Under the pieces are notes generated by a model. It ran no database searches. It had not been told where the DNA came from and was given only the letters and a program-made list of their open reading frames with translations. From Flavobacteriaceae bacterium (GTDB lineage Bacteria; Bacteroidota; Bacteroidia; Flavobacteriales; Flavobacteriaceae), in contig JANRDC010000031.1 in NCBI GenBank assembly GCA_030726725.1, positions 185,233 to 249,232 of the forward strand: a DNA stretch of 64,000 nucleotides, written 5' to 3'. Shown in pieces: positions 46,187-55,752 of the stretch (within the stretch, counting starts at the first letter, position 1; the number at the start of each line of letters is the position of its first letter). The translations under genes and the position numbers were made by a program.

Positions 46187-49036
46187 ATGGAACCCAAAAA
46201 AAGACTCTTTCTACTCGACGCCTATGCCCTTATTTTTAGGGGTTATTACGCGATGATCAAAAGCCCGCGCATACATTCTAACGGTATGGAAACCTCCGCC
46301 ATTTACGGGTTTGTCAATTCGCTATTCGATGTGATCAACCGGGAAAAGCCTGACCACTTGGCCGTGTGTTTTGACAAGGGGGGCAGTCACGAGCGAACAG
46401 CAGCCTTTGAAGCCTACAAGGCCAATAGATCTGAAACTCCAGAAGCCATCAAAATAGCTGTTCCCTACATCCATCAAATACTGGAAGCCATGCATATTCC
46501 GATTGTGGAGCAAGAAGGCATGGAAGCGGACGATTTGATAGGCACCCTAGCTAAGCAGGCAGAAAAAGAGGGATACCTGGTGTATATGGTTACCCCGGAT
46601 AAGGACTTTGGTCAGTTGGTCAGCGAGCACATTTTGATGTACAGACCGGCACGTATGGGCAACGGCATCGAAATTTGGGGGATACCTGAGGTGCAAGAGC
46701 GATTTGGCGTTGAACGCCCTGAGCAGGTGATTGACTATTTGGGTATGATGGGAGATGCGAGTGACAATATCCCAGGCCTGCCGGGTGTAGGGGACAAAAC
46801 GGCCAAAAAATTTATTGAAACCTATGGCAGCATGGAAAACCTGTTGGCCCATGCCCATGAGCTCAAAGGAAAAATGCGGGAAAACATTGAGGGGGCAAAA
46901 GAGCTGGGCATGCTTTCTAAGCAATTGGCCACCATCAATACCCAGTGCGATGTGCGCTTTGACGCCCAAGACTTTGCACTTTCGGTACCCGACATGGATC
47001 GGGTCACCCAACTATTTGAATCCCTGGAATTCAGGAGACTAAAAACACAGTTTGATCAACTCTACCACAAATTAAACAACACCTCTTCCGGCGCTGATCC
47101 TGTAGTGGAAACCACCGCCAAGGCAAATGCAGCGCCCCCAGCACTTCCTGGACAAGGCCAATACTCCTTGTTTGACGCCCCCGTGTCGGCAACTATGGGA
47201 GAAACCCCCATAAACCCCCATAGAAGAGCTGATCTAAGCCAGACATCTCACCACTATCAGGTGATACAACCCGGTCTAGGCCTCAAGCTTTTGGTGGATA
47301 CCTTGTGTAACCAGCCCCAGGTCTGCTTTGACACAGAAACCACCTCGCTCAATCCCATGGAGGCTGAACTGGTCGGTATCTCGCTCTGTTGGGAGGCCCA
47401 CAAAGCGTATTTCATACCCATGGGCCCAGACCGAGCGCAAACTGAACGCGCGCTGGAGCAACTCAAGCCATTCTTTAGCTCCAACTCCGTAGAAAAAATC
47501 GCCCACAACTTGAAATACGACCTCAAGGTGCTTAAACGATATGGTGTTGAAGTCTCTGGGCCATGGTACGACACCATGATTGCGCACTACTTGATCAATC
47601 CCGACATGAGACACAATATGGATGTATTGGCCGAGACCTACCTCAACTACCAGCCGATCAGCTACAGCGAGCTCGTGGGAAAAGGAAAACAGGAAGTGTC
47701 TATTCGCACAGTTGATCACGGATTATTGGCGGACTATGCTTGTGAAGATGCTGACATCACTTTTCAACTGGCGGAATTGTTTAAAAAGGAGTTGGCGCAG
47801 GCCGAGAACACCTCACTGATGCAAGAGTTGGAGCTTCCTTTGGTCGATGTATTGGCTGATATGGAGCTGGAGGGGATTTCCCTAGATCGAGATTTTTTAC
47901 AGAGTCTATCCCAGGACCTAGATCGAGACATCAAAACTTTGGAGCAAGAGATTTATCAAGACGCAGGTGTGACCTTTAATATTGCTTCGCCCAAACAATT
48001 GGGAGAAGTGCTTTTTGAACAACTCAAACTGGTCGACAAACCCAAAAAAACCAAAACAGGACAATACGCGACTTCAGAAGAAGTCCTCTCCTATTTGGCC
48101 AAGGATCACGACATTGTGCGGAAAGTTTTGGAATACCGGGGACTAGCCAAGCTGAAAAGCACCTACATCGATGCCTTGCCCACACAAGTCGACCCGTTGA
48201 CAAACCGCATACACACAGAATACATGCAAGCGGTTGCCGCCACGGGGCGATTGAGCAGCAACAACCCAAACTTGCAAAACATACCGATTAGGACCGAACG
48301 CGGCAGACAAGTCCGCAAAGCATTTGTGCCGAGGAACGATGAATTCGAACTGATGTCTGCGGATTATTCCCAAATTGAATTGAGAATCATCGCTGCCCTG
48401 AGTGAAGAAAACCACATGATTGAAGCCTTCAAACAAGGAGCTGATATCCACACGGCCACAGCGGCAAAACTATTTGGCATTCCCCTGGATGAAGTGACCA
48501 AATCCCAGCGAAGTCAAGCCAAAACAGTAAACTTTGGCATCATCTACGGGGTTTCCGCTTTTGGTTTGAGCAACCAAACCGAATTGAGCAGAAGTGAGGC
48601 CAAAGAAATGATTGAAACCTATTATGCTACCTATCCAAAACTAAACACCTACATACACGAACAAATCGCATTTGCCAGAGAAAACGGTTATGTTCAAACG
48701 GTGTTGGGCAGACGTCGCTACCTTAAAGACATCAACTCATCCAATCCGGTTGTGCGCGGTGCTGCTGAGCGCAACGCTGTAAACGCTCCGATTCAAGGGT
48801 CAGCTGCTGACATCATTAAAGTGGCTATGATCCGGATTCATGAAAGCATGAAAAAGGCGAAACTCCGTTCTAAAATGTTGCTGCAAGTACACGATGAATT
48901 GGTTTTCGAAGTATATCTACCAGAGAGAGATCAGCTGAGGGAATTGATCAAAAAAGAGATGGAAGGAGCCTATACATGTGCCGTACCCTTGGAGGTGGAG
49001 ATCGGATCTGGAGCTAACTGGTTAGAAGCGCATTGA
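46187..49036 (+). CDS. polA: DNA polymerase I
   Basis: A 949-residue three-domain enzyme. The N-terminal 5'-3' exonuclease (1-about 290) has LLDAYALIFRGYYAM, EADDLIGTLA and GDASDNIPGLPGVGDKTA. The proofreading 3'-5' exonuclease is intact: D382 and E384 in CFDTETTSLNP, NLKYDLKVL and YACEDADITFQL. The polymerase has motif A SADYSQIELRI, motif B RSQAKTVNFGIIYG and motif C QVHDELVFE. It fills gaps and removes primers. Stands alone, divergent from cutC; a weak TAGATTTA lies about 20 bases upstream, and no hairpin terminator is seen after the stop. Confidence 0.98.
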   Translation: MEPKKRLFLLDAYALIFRGYYAMIKSPRIHSNGMETSAIYGFVNSLFDVINREKPDHLAVCFDKGGSHERTAAFEAYKANRSETPEAIKIAVPYIHQILEAMHIPIVEQEGMEADDLIGTLAKQAEKEGYLVYMVTPDKDFGQLVSEHILMYRPARMGNGIEIWGIPEVQERFGVERPEQVIDYLGMMGDASDNIPGLPGVGDKTAKKFIETYGSMENLLAHAHELKGKMRENIEGAKELGMLSKQLATINTQCDVRFDAQDFALSVPDMDRVTQLFESLEFRRLKTQFDQLYHKLNNTSSGADPVVETTAKANAAPPALPGQGQYSLFDAPVSATMGETPINPHRRADLSQTSHHYQVIQPGLGLKLLVDTLCNQPQVCFDTETTSLNPMEAELVGISLCWEAHKAYFIPMGPDRAQTERALEQLKPFFSSNSVEKIAHNLKYDLKVLKRYGVEVSGPWYDTMIAHYLINPDMRHNMDVLAETYLNYQPISYSELVGKGKQEVSIRTVDHGLLADYACEDADITFQLAELFKKELAQAENTSLMQELELPLVDVLADMELEGISLDRDFLQSLSQDLDRDIKTLEQEIYQDAGVTFNIASPKQLGEVLFEQLKLVDKPKKTKTGQYATSEEVLSYLAKDHDIVRKVLEYRGLAKLKSTYIDALPTQVDPLTNRIHTEYMQAVAATGRLSSNNPNLQNIPIRTERGRQVRKAFVPRNDEFELMSADYSQIELRIIAALSEENHMIEAFKQGADIHTATAAKLFGIPLDEVTKSQRSQAKTVNFGIIYGVSAFGLSNQTELSRSEAKEMIETYYATYPKLNTYIHEQIAFARENGYVQTVLGRRRYLKDINSSNPVVRGAAERNAVNAPIQGSAADIIKVAMIRIHESMKKAKLRSKMLLQVHDELVFEVYLPERDQLRELIKKEMEGAYTCAVPLEVEIGSGANWLEAH

Positions 49037-49084
49037 TCCATGACTTTTTTTTTGAAAAAAATAGAAATATTTGAAATCACAGAT

Positions 49085-49114
49085 TTGCATTATCGCAAAT
49101 TAAATGTACATTTG
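49085..49114 (+). promoter_or_regulatory. Promoter of rplM-rpsI (TTG-N19-TACATTTG)
   Basis: TTTG at 49084-49087 and TACATTTG at 49107-49114, with 19 bases between TTG and the -7 box. Transcription should start near 49120, leaving a leader of about 35 bases. Confidence 0.78.
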
Positions 49115-49119
49115 CAGCC

Positions 49120-49137
49120 CGTTTGTAGGGAACAACG
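49120..49137 (+). promoter_or_regulatory. Small hairpin at the 5' end of the rplM leader
   Basis: CGTT(T)GT and ACAACG form a 6-bp stem with one bulged T around the loop AGGGA, at the predicted transcript 5' end. Autoregulatory L13 leaders have been proposed in Bacteroidia; whether this is one is not shown. Confidence 0.4.
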
Positions 49138-49154
49138 TGTTTAATTAGAAGATT

Positions 49155-49616
49155 ATGAGTGTAGACACATTAAGTTATAAGACTGTTTCAGCCAACAAAA
49201 ACACCGTTCAAAAGGAATGGGTTTTGGTAGATGCTGAAGGAGAGACTTTGGGTCGTTTGGCTTCAAAAGTAGCCGTAATGTTGCGTGGCAAGAACAAACC
49301 TAACTATACCCCACACGTAGATTGTGGTGATAATGTGGTCGTGATCAATGCCGAAAAAATCCACTTGACTGGAAACAAAATGCAAACCAAAACTTATGTG
49401 CGTCACACAGGTTATCCAGGAGGTCAACGCAGTATGTCTGCTGTTGAAATGATGGCTAAAAACCCAACACGTATGGTGGAGAAATCCATCAAAGGAATGT
49501 TGCCTAAAAACAAATTGGGCGCTGAATTGTTCAGAAACCTTAAAGTATACCAAGGTGCTGAACACCAACAAGAGGCGCAAAAACCAAGAGTAATTAATCT
49601 TAAAGAATTCAAATAA
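49155..49616 (+). CDS. rplM: 50S ribosomal protein L13
   Basis: A 153-residue early-assembly protein of the large subunit. The N-terminus [21 protein letters not shown] is the extended form I associate with Bacteroidota, followed by [31 protein letters not shown], and [17 protein letters not shown]. Its stop and the rpsI start share one base (TAATG), so the two are translationally coupled, the usual L13-S9 operon. Confidence 0.98.
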   Translation: MSVDTLSYKTVSANKNTVQKEWVLVDAEGETLGRLASKVAVMLRGKNKPNYTPHVDCGDNVVVINAEKIHLTGNKMQTKTYVRHTGYPGGQRSMSAVEMMAKNPTRMVEKSIKGMLPKNKLGAELFRNLKVYQGAEHQQEAQKPRVINLKEFK

Positions 49617-50002
49617 TGGGGGCTATTCACAAAATTGGAAGAAGAAAGACTGCAGTTGCCCGCGTCTATGTCACTGAAGGAAAAGGCCAGATCACTGTCA
49701 ACAAAAAAGACTTGGCTGAGTACTTGACTACAAGCACCCTACAATACAAAGTACAACAGCCTTTTGCCCTTACCGGTACTGAAGGTTCATACGATGTTAA
49801 AGTCAATGTTTTTGGCGGTGGAATTACTGGACAAGCGGAAGCTATTCGCCTGGCTATTTCCAGAGCACTTTGCGCCATCAACGAAGAGTTTAGAGCAATC
49901 TTAAAGCCAGAAGGTCTTTTAACTAGAGATCCAAGAATGGTTGAACGCAAAAAGTTTGGACAAAAGAAAGCCCGCAAGCGCTTCCAGTTCTCAAAACGTT
50001 AA
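49616..50002 (+). CDS. rpsI: 30S ribosomal protein S9
   Basis: A 128-residue small-subunit protein with [18 protein letters not shown] near the start and the invariant C-terminal tail ending in FSKR, which reaches the P-site tRNA. Followed by a strong terminator at 50009-50038. Confidence 0.98.
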   Translation: MGAIHKIGRRKTAVARVYVTEGKGQITVNKKDLAEYLTTSTLQYKVQQPFALTGTEGSYDVKVNVFGGGITGQAEAIRLAISRALCAINEEFRAILKPEGLLTRDPRMVERKKFGQKKARKRFQFSKR

Positions 50003-50008
50003 TACTAC

Positions 50009-50038
50009 AGTGGTTTTCCTCAAGAAAACCACTTTTTT
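50009..50038 (+). terminator. Intrinsic terminator after rplM-rpsI
   Basis: A 10-bp perfect stem AGTGGTTTTC-CTCAA-GAAAACCACT followed by six T residues, starting 7 bases after the rpsI stop. Confidence 0.92.
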
Positions 50039-50077
50039 GTTCCTTGAAAACGCCCTTTGGGCACACCATACCATAGA

Positions 50078-50144
50078 GCTCGCTTGGCGAGCAACTAGTT
50101 TAGCATCTAAATGTCTCGTGCCTGGCACAAGGGATATTGCTAAA
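50078..50144 (+). promoter_or_regulatory. Structured leader upstream of rpsB (candidate S2 autoregulatory element)
   Basis: Within the 171-base gap before rpsB, the stem-loop GCTCGC-TTG-GCGAGC (50078-50092) is followed by a second element: a closing 7-bp stem TTTAGCA (50099-50105) with TGCTAAA (50138-50144) that encloses an inner hairpin GTGC-CTG-GCAC. The element ends 29 bases before the rpsB ATG. Two stem-loops before rpsB recall the S2-binding leader known in gamma-proteobacteria, but the sequences are not shown to be related. I found no full-consensus promoter in this gap. Confidence 0.5.
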
Positions 50145-50173
50145 AATCATTAAGAACGTAAACTAAGTAAAAA

Positions 50174-51043
50174 ATGGCAAAAATTGAAGTTAAAGACCTC
50201 CTAGAGGCAGGGGTGCATTTCGGTCACCTTACCAGAAAATGGAACCCACACATGGCTCCATACATCTACATGGAACGCAATGGTATCCATGTGATCAACC
50301 TGTACAAAACAGCTGCAAAACTAGAAGAAGCTAATGAAGCGTTGAAAAAAATCGCTGCTTCTGGGCGTAAAGTTTTGTTTGTAGCTACCAAAAAACAAGC
50401 TAAAGATATCGTTGCTGACCTAGCGGGTAAGGTAAATATGCCTTACATCACTGAGCGTTGGCCAGGCGGTATGTTGACCAACTTTGTGACCATTCGCAAA
50501 GCGGTTAAAAAAATGAGTTCCATTGACCGTATGAAAACTGACGGTACTTTTGAAACACTTTCCAAAAAAGAAAAACTTCAGGTAGATCGTTTGCGCGCCA
50601 AGTTGGAGAAAAACTTAGGTTCTATCTCCGACATGACCCGTCTACCAGGAGCTATTTTCGTAGTGGATACCATGAGAGAACACATCGCAGTAAAAGAAGC
50701 CAAAAAGCTGAACATCCCTGTGTTTGCTATGGTGGATACCAATTGTGATCCAAAACCTATTGATTTTGTTATTCCAGCTAACGACGATGCCTCTAAATCG
50801 ATCGAAGCCATCATGGGCAGTGTAGTTACTGCGATCACTGAAGGACTATCTGACCGCAAAGCGGATAAAGAAGTAACCGACGAGGCACAAATCGAAGGAA
50901 TGGAAGCTGCTGCTGAGGTAAAAGAAATTACTGTTGACCTTGAAAGCAAAACAGTAGCTGAGTTGAGAGAATTGGCCATTGCTAGCGATATCGCCGGCGC
51001 TGCCACTATGAAAAAAGCAGACCTAATCGCTGCATTGAGCTAA
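50174..51043 (+). CDS. rpsB: 30S ribosomal protein S2 with C-terminal Rho_N/SAP-like extension
   Basis: A 289-residue S2, longer than the roughly 240 of Escherichia coli. The S2 core (1-about 228) contains LLEAGVHFGHLTRKWNPHM and ERWPGGMLTNF. After an acidic linker, residues 255-289 read ESKTVAELRELAIASDIAG and end TMKKADLIAALS, the helix-turn-helix pattern of Rho N-terminal/SAP nucleic-acid-binding motifs. Such an extension could contact rRNA or mRNA; I infer this from the pattern only. S2 is needed for S1 docking and 30S function. tsf follows after 19 bases, the usual rpsB-tsf order. Confidence 0.96.
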   Translation: MAKIEVKDLLEAGVHFGHLTRKWNPHMAPYIYMERNGIHVINLYKTAAKLEEANEALKKIAASGRKVLFVATKKQAKDIVADLAGKVNMPYITERWPGGMLTNFVTIRKAVKKMSSIDRMKTDGTFETLSKKEKLQVDRLRAKLEKNLGSISDMTRLPGAIFVVDTMREHIAVKEAKKLNIPVFAMVDTNCDPKPIDFVIPANDDASKSIEAIMGSVVTAITEGLSDRKADKEVTDEAQIEGMEAAAEVKEITVDLESKTVAELRELAIASDIAGAATMKKADLIAALS

Positions 51044-51062
51044 ACATTAAATTCCAAATATC

Positions 51063-51887
51063 ATGGCCAATATTACTGCCCAAGACGTAAACAAACTCAG
51101 ACAGACCACAGGTGCTGGAATGATGGATTGCAAAAAAGCATTGGTGGAAGCTGATGGCGATTTTGAAAAAGCGATTGAGATCCTGCGCAAAAAAGGACAA
51201 AAAGTAGCTGCAAACAGAGCTGACCGCGAGTCCACTGAGGGCGCAGCAATTGCTAAAGTAAACGCTGCTCAAAACGAAGGCGTAGTTATCTCGCTTAACT
51301 GCGAAACAGACTTCGTAGCTAAAAACGATTCATTCACTGCACTAGCGCACGCTATTGCTGATTTAGCTATGGGCTTCGACTCATTGGAAACACTGCTTGC
51401 TGCAGACTTCAACGGGATGAGTGTTCAGGAAAAATTGATCGAGCAAACTGGAGTTATCGGCGAGAAAATCGAAATCGGTAGTTTCAAAAAATTAACTGCT
51501 CCTTTTGTGGGATCATACATCCACGCTGGAAACCGCATTGCTACTTTGGTGGGTCTATCTGCCTCTGTTGCTGGTTGCGAAACCATTGCTAAGGATGTAG
51601 CGATGCAAGCAGCTGCTATGAATCCTGTCGCCCTAAACGAAAGCCAAGTAGATCAAGCTATCATCGACAAAGAGATTGAAATCGCAAAAGATCAATTGCG
51701 TCAAGAAGGAAAACCAGAAGCTATGCTCGAGAAGATTTCTCAAGGTAAACTTCAGCGTTTCTTTAAAGACAACACTTTGGTCAACCAAGAATTCATCAAG
51801 GACAACACCATGACTGTAGCACAATACGTGCAGACTGCAGATAAAGGATTAACTGTTACCGAATTTGTTCGTGTAGCACTGGGTTAA
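51063..51887 (+). CDS. tsf: Elongation factor Ts
   Basis: A 274-residue nucleotide exchange factor for EF-Tu. The N-terminal UBA-like domain reads QDVNKLRQTTGAGMMDCKKAL, followed by the conserved ALxEADGDFEKAIEILR region and the core with LNCETDFVAKND. Its stop is followed by a strong terminator at 51912-51941. Confidence 0.98.
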   Translation: MANITAQDVNKLRQTTGAGMMDCKKALVEADGDFEKAIEILRKKGQKVAANRADRESTEGAAIAKVNAAQNEGVVISLNCETDFVAKNDSFTALAHAIADLAMGFDSLETLLAADFNGMSVQEKLIEQTGVIGEKIEIGSFKKLTAPFVGSYIHAGNRIATLVGLSASVAGCETIAKDVAMQAAAMNPVALNESQVDQAIIDKEIEIAKDQLRQEGKPEAMLEKISQGKLQRFFKDNTLVNQEFIKDNTMTVAQYVQTADKGLTVTEFVRVALG

Positions 51888-51911
51888 TCATCAACCTTGT
51901 TTTTCTAATCA

Positions 51912-51941
51912 AGCTGCTGGATCTCCAGCAGCTTTTTTTTT
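51912..51941 (+). terminator. Intrinsic terminator after tsf
   Basis: A 9-bp stem GCTGCTGGA-TC-TCCAGCAGC (effective loop of 4) followed by nine T residues. Confidence 0.92.
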
Positions 51942-51994
51942 GACGTTGCAGGTCGGAAAGACAAGGATTCAAGCACACACTCTTATTTTTTGAT

Positions 51995-52002
51995 TATTTT
52001 TG
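51995..52002 (+). promoter_or_regulatory. Possible -7 box of pyrH-frr
   Basis: TATTTTTG matches TAnnTTTG and lies 18 bases before the pyrH ATG, after the tsf terminator, so a promoter is required near here. The -33 TTG is not evident (only TTC at 51968-51970). Confidence 0.5.
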
Positions 52003-52020
52003 TGGCACCAAAATATCCCC

Positions 52021-52728
52021 ATGAAATACCATCGCATCCTGTTAAAACTGAGTGGAGAAGCCTTAATGGGCGATCTGCAATACGGAATTGATCCAGCCCG
52101 CATTTCTCAATATGCACAAGCGATTAAAGAAGTCGTGGAATTAGGCGTGGAATTGGCCATCGTCATCGGTGGTGGAAATATTTTTAGAGGAGTTTCTGGA
52201 GCAAGCAATGGCATGGACCGCGTTCAAGGAGACCATATGGGTATGCTGGCGACGGTGATCAACGGATTGGCCTTACAAAGCGCACTCGAAGAAATTGGGG
52301 TACCTACCCGCTTGCAATCAGCGATACACATCAATCAAGTCGCTGAACCGTTTATTCGCAGAAAAGCGATGAGACACCTAGAAAAAGGACGAGTGGTCAT
52401 TTTTGGTGGAGGCACTGGTAATCCCTACTTCACTACAGATTCAGCGGCCGTATTGCGCGCCATAGAAATTCAAGCTGATGTGATCCTAAAAGGAACGCGT
52501 GTGGATGGAATTTATACCGCAGACCCCGAAAAGGATGCTGCCGCTACGAAATTTGACACCATTACCTTTAACGAGGTAATTAAAAAAGGCCTAAAAGTAA
52601 TGGATACTACGGCATTTACGCTGAGTCAGGAAAACGAGCTACCCATTATCGTATTTGATATGAACACCCGTGGAAATTTGCTGCGCATTGTCCGTGGTGA
52701 ATCCGTAGGAACCATCGTAAACGCATAA
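52021..52728 (+). CDS. pyrH: UMP kinase
   Basis: A 235-residue amino-acid-kinase-fold enzyme that phosphorylates UMP to UDP. Motifs are [14 protein letters not shown], the glycine-rich [11 protein letters not shown], the hexamer/allosteric region [17 protein letters not shown], and the ATP-binding [15 protein letters not shown]. The start at 52021 is preferred to an upstream non-ATG start, because a -7 box at 51995-52002 would place that start before transcription. frr follows 11 bases later. Confidence 0.97.
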   Translation: MKYHRILLKLSGEALMGDLQYGIDPARISQYAQAIKEVVELGVELAIVIGGGNIFRGVSGASNGMDRVQGDHMGMLATVINGLALQSALEEIGVPTRLQSAIHINQVAEPFIRRKAMRHLEKGRVVIFGGGTGNPYFTTDSAAVLRAIEIQADVILKGTRVDGIYTADPEKDAAATKFDTITFNEVIKKGLKVMDTTAFTLSQENELPIIVFDMNTRGNLLRIVRGESVGTIVNA

Positions 52729-52739
52729 CACTAAATCAG

Positions 52740-53294
52740 ATGAACGAAGAAGTACAATTTGTCTTGGACAGCGCAACAGAGCAAATGGAAAAAGCGCTGT
52801 CTCACTTGGAAAAAGCATTTGTAAAACTCCGCGCTGGCAAGGCAAGTCCAGCGATGCTTTCTTCTGTGTTGGTTCAGTATTACGGCAACCCTACCCCACT
52901 GTCACAAGTCGCTAACATCAATACCCCAGATGGTAGAACCATTACTGTTCAGCCCTGGGAAAAGAATATGATCAGCGAAATTGAAAAAGGAATTATGGTG
53001 GCCAACCTTGGTTTTAATCCCATGAATAACGGTGACCTAATCATCATCAGTATTCCGCCGCTCACCGAAGAGCGAAGACGTGAATTGTCAAAAATGGCCA
53101 AGGCTGAGTCAGAGGATGCCAAAGTTGGTGTTCGCTCAGCTCGTCAAGAGGCCAACAAGGACCTAAAATCCGCTGAGCTTCCTGAGGATGTACTCAAAGA
53201 TGCAGAAAACAAGGTGCAACAACTCACCGATAAATACATCGCTAAAGTAGAGCAACTATTCAGCGTGAAGGAAAAAGAGATCATGACAGTTTAA
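52740..53294 (+). CDS. frr: Ribosome recycling factor
   Basis: A 184-residue two-domain protein that, with EF-G, splits post-termination ribosomes. The start MNEEVQFVLDSATEQMEKAL and motifs KLRAGKASPAML, NPTPLSQVANI, IPPLTEERRREL and VRSARQEANKDLK are all present. Standard length; paired with pyrH as in most bacteria. Confidence 0.98.
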   Translation: MNEEVQFVLDSATEQMEKALSHLEKAFVKLRAGKASPAMLSSVLVQYYGNPTPLSQVANINTPDGRTITVQPWEKNMISEIEKGIMVANLGFNPMNNGDLIIISIPPLTEERRRELSKMAKAESEDAKVGVRSARQEANKDLKSAELPEDVLKDAENKVQQLTDKYIAKVEQLFSVKEKEIMTV

Positions 53295-53335
53295 TCCATT
53301 GGTGGCGGAAGAATCATCCGTCCAGTATTGCACTA

Positions 53336-55714
53336 ATGCCTATGAAAACCAACGGATTTTGGCAACTTATCGCCCGGGTCATCCTTCGAAACCGCTTGCT
53401 GATCCTTTTGGTTATAGCCGGAATCACCGGAGCATTGGCAACCCAATGGAAATACATGCGTTTCTCCAACACGGAGGCCAATCTTTTACCCATTGATCAC
53501 CCGATCAGTCAGACTTACCAAAATTTTTTATCACAGTTTGGAGAAGAAGGCAATATCGTTGCTATCGCCATTGCCCATGCTGATCAAATTCCCACGGAAT
53601 CTCTGGCGCAATGGCACCAGTTAAGCCGAGCACTTGAGGGATTGACTGAGGTAGAAATGGTACTTTCTACCGACAATGTCAAAACGCTGAAGAAAAGCGA
53701 ATCTGGAGACAGATTTGCCTTTAGTCCTTACTATGAGGAGGCCCAACAAACCCCAGACCCAGCTTCCTTAAAGCACTTTTTCATATCACAACCCTTTTAC
53801 GAACAAATACTCTACAACAAGGAATCTGGCACGATCAGGACCTTGGTTTATTTGGACAAAAACATTGTCAACACTCCGGCTAGAAAAATTTTCATCTTAG
53901 AACAACTCAACCCACTGATTGAAGCATTTGAAAAGGAGTCAGGATTAGACGCCTACGTCTCAGGTATGCCCTATATCCGAACCATGAATGCCCAGAGTAT
54001 TATCGATGAAATAGGATTGTTTATTTTGGGGGCATTGCTGGTCACCACCTTTATTTTCTTCTTTTTCTTCAGGTCGTACAGAGCTACATTTATCTCCATG
54101 GCTGTTGTAGTTATTGGGGTGATGTGGTCCTTTGGCATATTGGGATTGCTCCGCTATGAGATCACTGTGCTCACCGCACTGATTCCGCCCCTAATTATTG
54201 TCATCGGAATTCCGAACTGCATATTCTTGATCAACAAGTACCAACAAGAAGTCAAAAATCACGGAAATAAAGCACTCTCACTGATTCGTGTCATTGGAAA
54301 GGTGGGCAACGCAACGCTGATGACCAACATGACAACCGCTTCTGGATTTGCCACTTTTGCCTTGACCAACAGTGACTTGCTCAAAGAATTTGGCATAGTG
54401 GCTTCCATCAACATATTGGGAATATTTCTGTTGTCCATTGCGATCATCCCCATTATCTACAGTTTGATGGAGAAGCCTAAAGACAGGCACCTCAAGCATT
54501 TGGAAAAAAGATGGATGGGCAGTTTTGTCCAGTGGACGATTGAGGTAGTGCGCAACAGTCGGGTAACGGTGTACATGATCGCCATTTCAGCGCTTGTCAT
54601 CAGCATTATCGGTATTTTCCAAATCAAAACATCAGGGTCACCCATTGAGGATATGCCCAAGAATAAATCTTTTTACCAAGATATTGAGTTCTTTGAGCAG
54701 GAGTTTACTGCGGTGATGCCGTTGGATATTGTGGTAGAAACCAAGCAAAAGAATGGGATTTATCGCCCTGCAACGCTGAAACGAATCGAAGAACTGCAAC
54801 AATATATCGAAACTGAAGAGCACCTAGCCAAGCCTCTATCCGTTGTCAATTTGGTGAAATACGCCAAACAAGCGTACTACAATGGGCTTCCTCAGTACTA
54901 CGAATTGCCCAGCCCCCAAGAACGCAGTTTTATCAATCAAGCGATACTCAACAGCAGCGCGGAGCAAAACAACCTGCTCAGTGCATTTACGGATTCAACG
55001 GGGCGAATCACGCGAATTTCAACAGGGATAAAAAACTTAGGGACCCGTGAAATGGAGCTGGTGCACAGCGGGCTTGACAAAACACTTGAACGTCTTTTTC
55101 CCCAGGAGCAATACAAAACGTACACTACAGGTAAGGCGCTATTGTTTTTAAAAGGAACGGACTACTTGATCACCAATTTATTGATTTCTCTATTGTTGGC
55201 AATTCTGTTGATTTCACTGTTCATGGCTTATTTGTTTAGGTCGTTTCGGATGATCGTCATTTCTTTAATCCCCAATATTTTGCCGCTGATCATCACCGCT
55301 GGGATTATGGGTTTTGTCGGTATTCCGATTAAGCCTTCCACCATATTGGTGTTTAGTATTGCTTTTGGCATTTCAGTAGATGACACCATTCACTTTTTGG
55401 CCAAATACCGCCAAGAATTGGTGTTGCATCAATGGAAAATTAAAGTATCTGTATATGGTGCGCTCAAAGAAACTGGCGTGAGTATGTTTTACACCTCCAT
55501 AGTGCTGTTCTTTGGATTTTCTGTATTTACCGTGTCCGACTTTGGAGGCACCATTGCTTTGGGTGCTTTGGTTTCCATTACCTTGTTGCTGGCTATGTTG
55601 TCCAACCTGGTTTTGCTACCAGCCCTACTGCTTTCTCTGGAGAGAAGTATTGCCAACAAAAACACATTAAAGGAAATACCCCTGGATATCCTCCCGGATG
55701 ATTCAGATCAATAA
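53336..55714 (+). CDS. MMPL/RND superfamily exporter
   Basis: A 792-residue membrane protein made of two similar halves, each with one helix, a periplasmic domain of about 170-190 residues and five more helices (12 in total). The second half has [22 protein letters not shown], with the aspartate pair in helix four that carries protons in RND pumps; the first half has the weaker [21 protein letters not shown]. This size and arrangement fit the MMPL family (lipid or hopanoid transporter relatives such as HpnN), but the substrate is unknown. Two ATGs (53336 and 53342) are possible. It follows frr by 41 bases and precedes asnS by 38. Confidence 0.88.
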   Translation: MPMKTNGFWQLIARVILRNRLLILLVIAGITGALATQWKYMRFSNTEANLLPIDHPISQTYQNFLSQFGEEGNIVAIAIAHADQIPTESLAQWHQLSRALEGLTEVEMVLSTDNVKTLKKSESGDRFAFSPYYEEAQQTPDPASLKHFFISQPFYEQILYNKESGTIRTLVYLDKNIVNTPARKIFILEQLNPLIEAFEKESGLDAYVSGMPYIRTMNAQSIIDEIGLFILGALLVTTFIFFFFFRSYRATFISMAVVVIGVMWSFGILGLLRYEITVLTALIPPLIIVIGIPNCIFLINKYQQEVKNHGNKALSLIRVIGKVGNATLMTNMTTASGFATFALTNSDLLKEFGIVASINILGIFLLSIAIIPIIYSLMEKPKDRHLKHLEKRWMGSFVQWTIEVVRNSRVTVYMIAISALVISIIGIFQIKTSGSPIEDMPKNKSFYQDIEFFEQEFTAVMPLDIVVETKQKNGIYRPATLKRIEELQQYIETEEHLAKPLSVVNLVKYAKQAYYNGLPQYYELPSPQERSFINQAILNSSAEQNNLLSAFTDSTGRITRISTGIKNLGTREMELVHSGLDKTLERLFPQEQYKTYTTGKALLFLKGTDYLITNLLISLLLAILLISLFMAYLFRSFRMIVISLIPNILPLIITAGIMGFVGIPIKPSTILVFSIAFGISVDDTIHFLAKYRQELVLHQWKIKVSVYGALKETGVSMFYTSIVLFFGFSVFTVSDFGGTIALGALVSITLLLAMLSNLVLLPALLLSLERSIANKNTLKEIPLDILPDDSDQ

Positions 55715-55752
55715 ATTATCTTTGTTTCTCTATTTGCCTATTTAAACTGACT

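Noticed and set aside
50124..50140. Possible sigma-54 promoter (GG...GC) before rpsB, given that rpoN is in the window
   Set aside because: The GG and GC are 13 bases apart instead of the required 10, and the segment is better explained as part of the leader structure.
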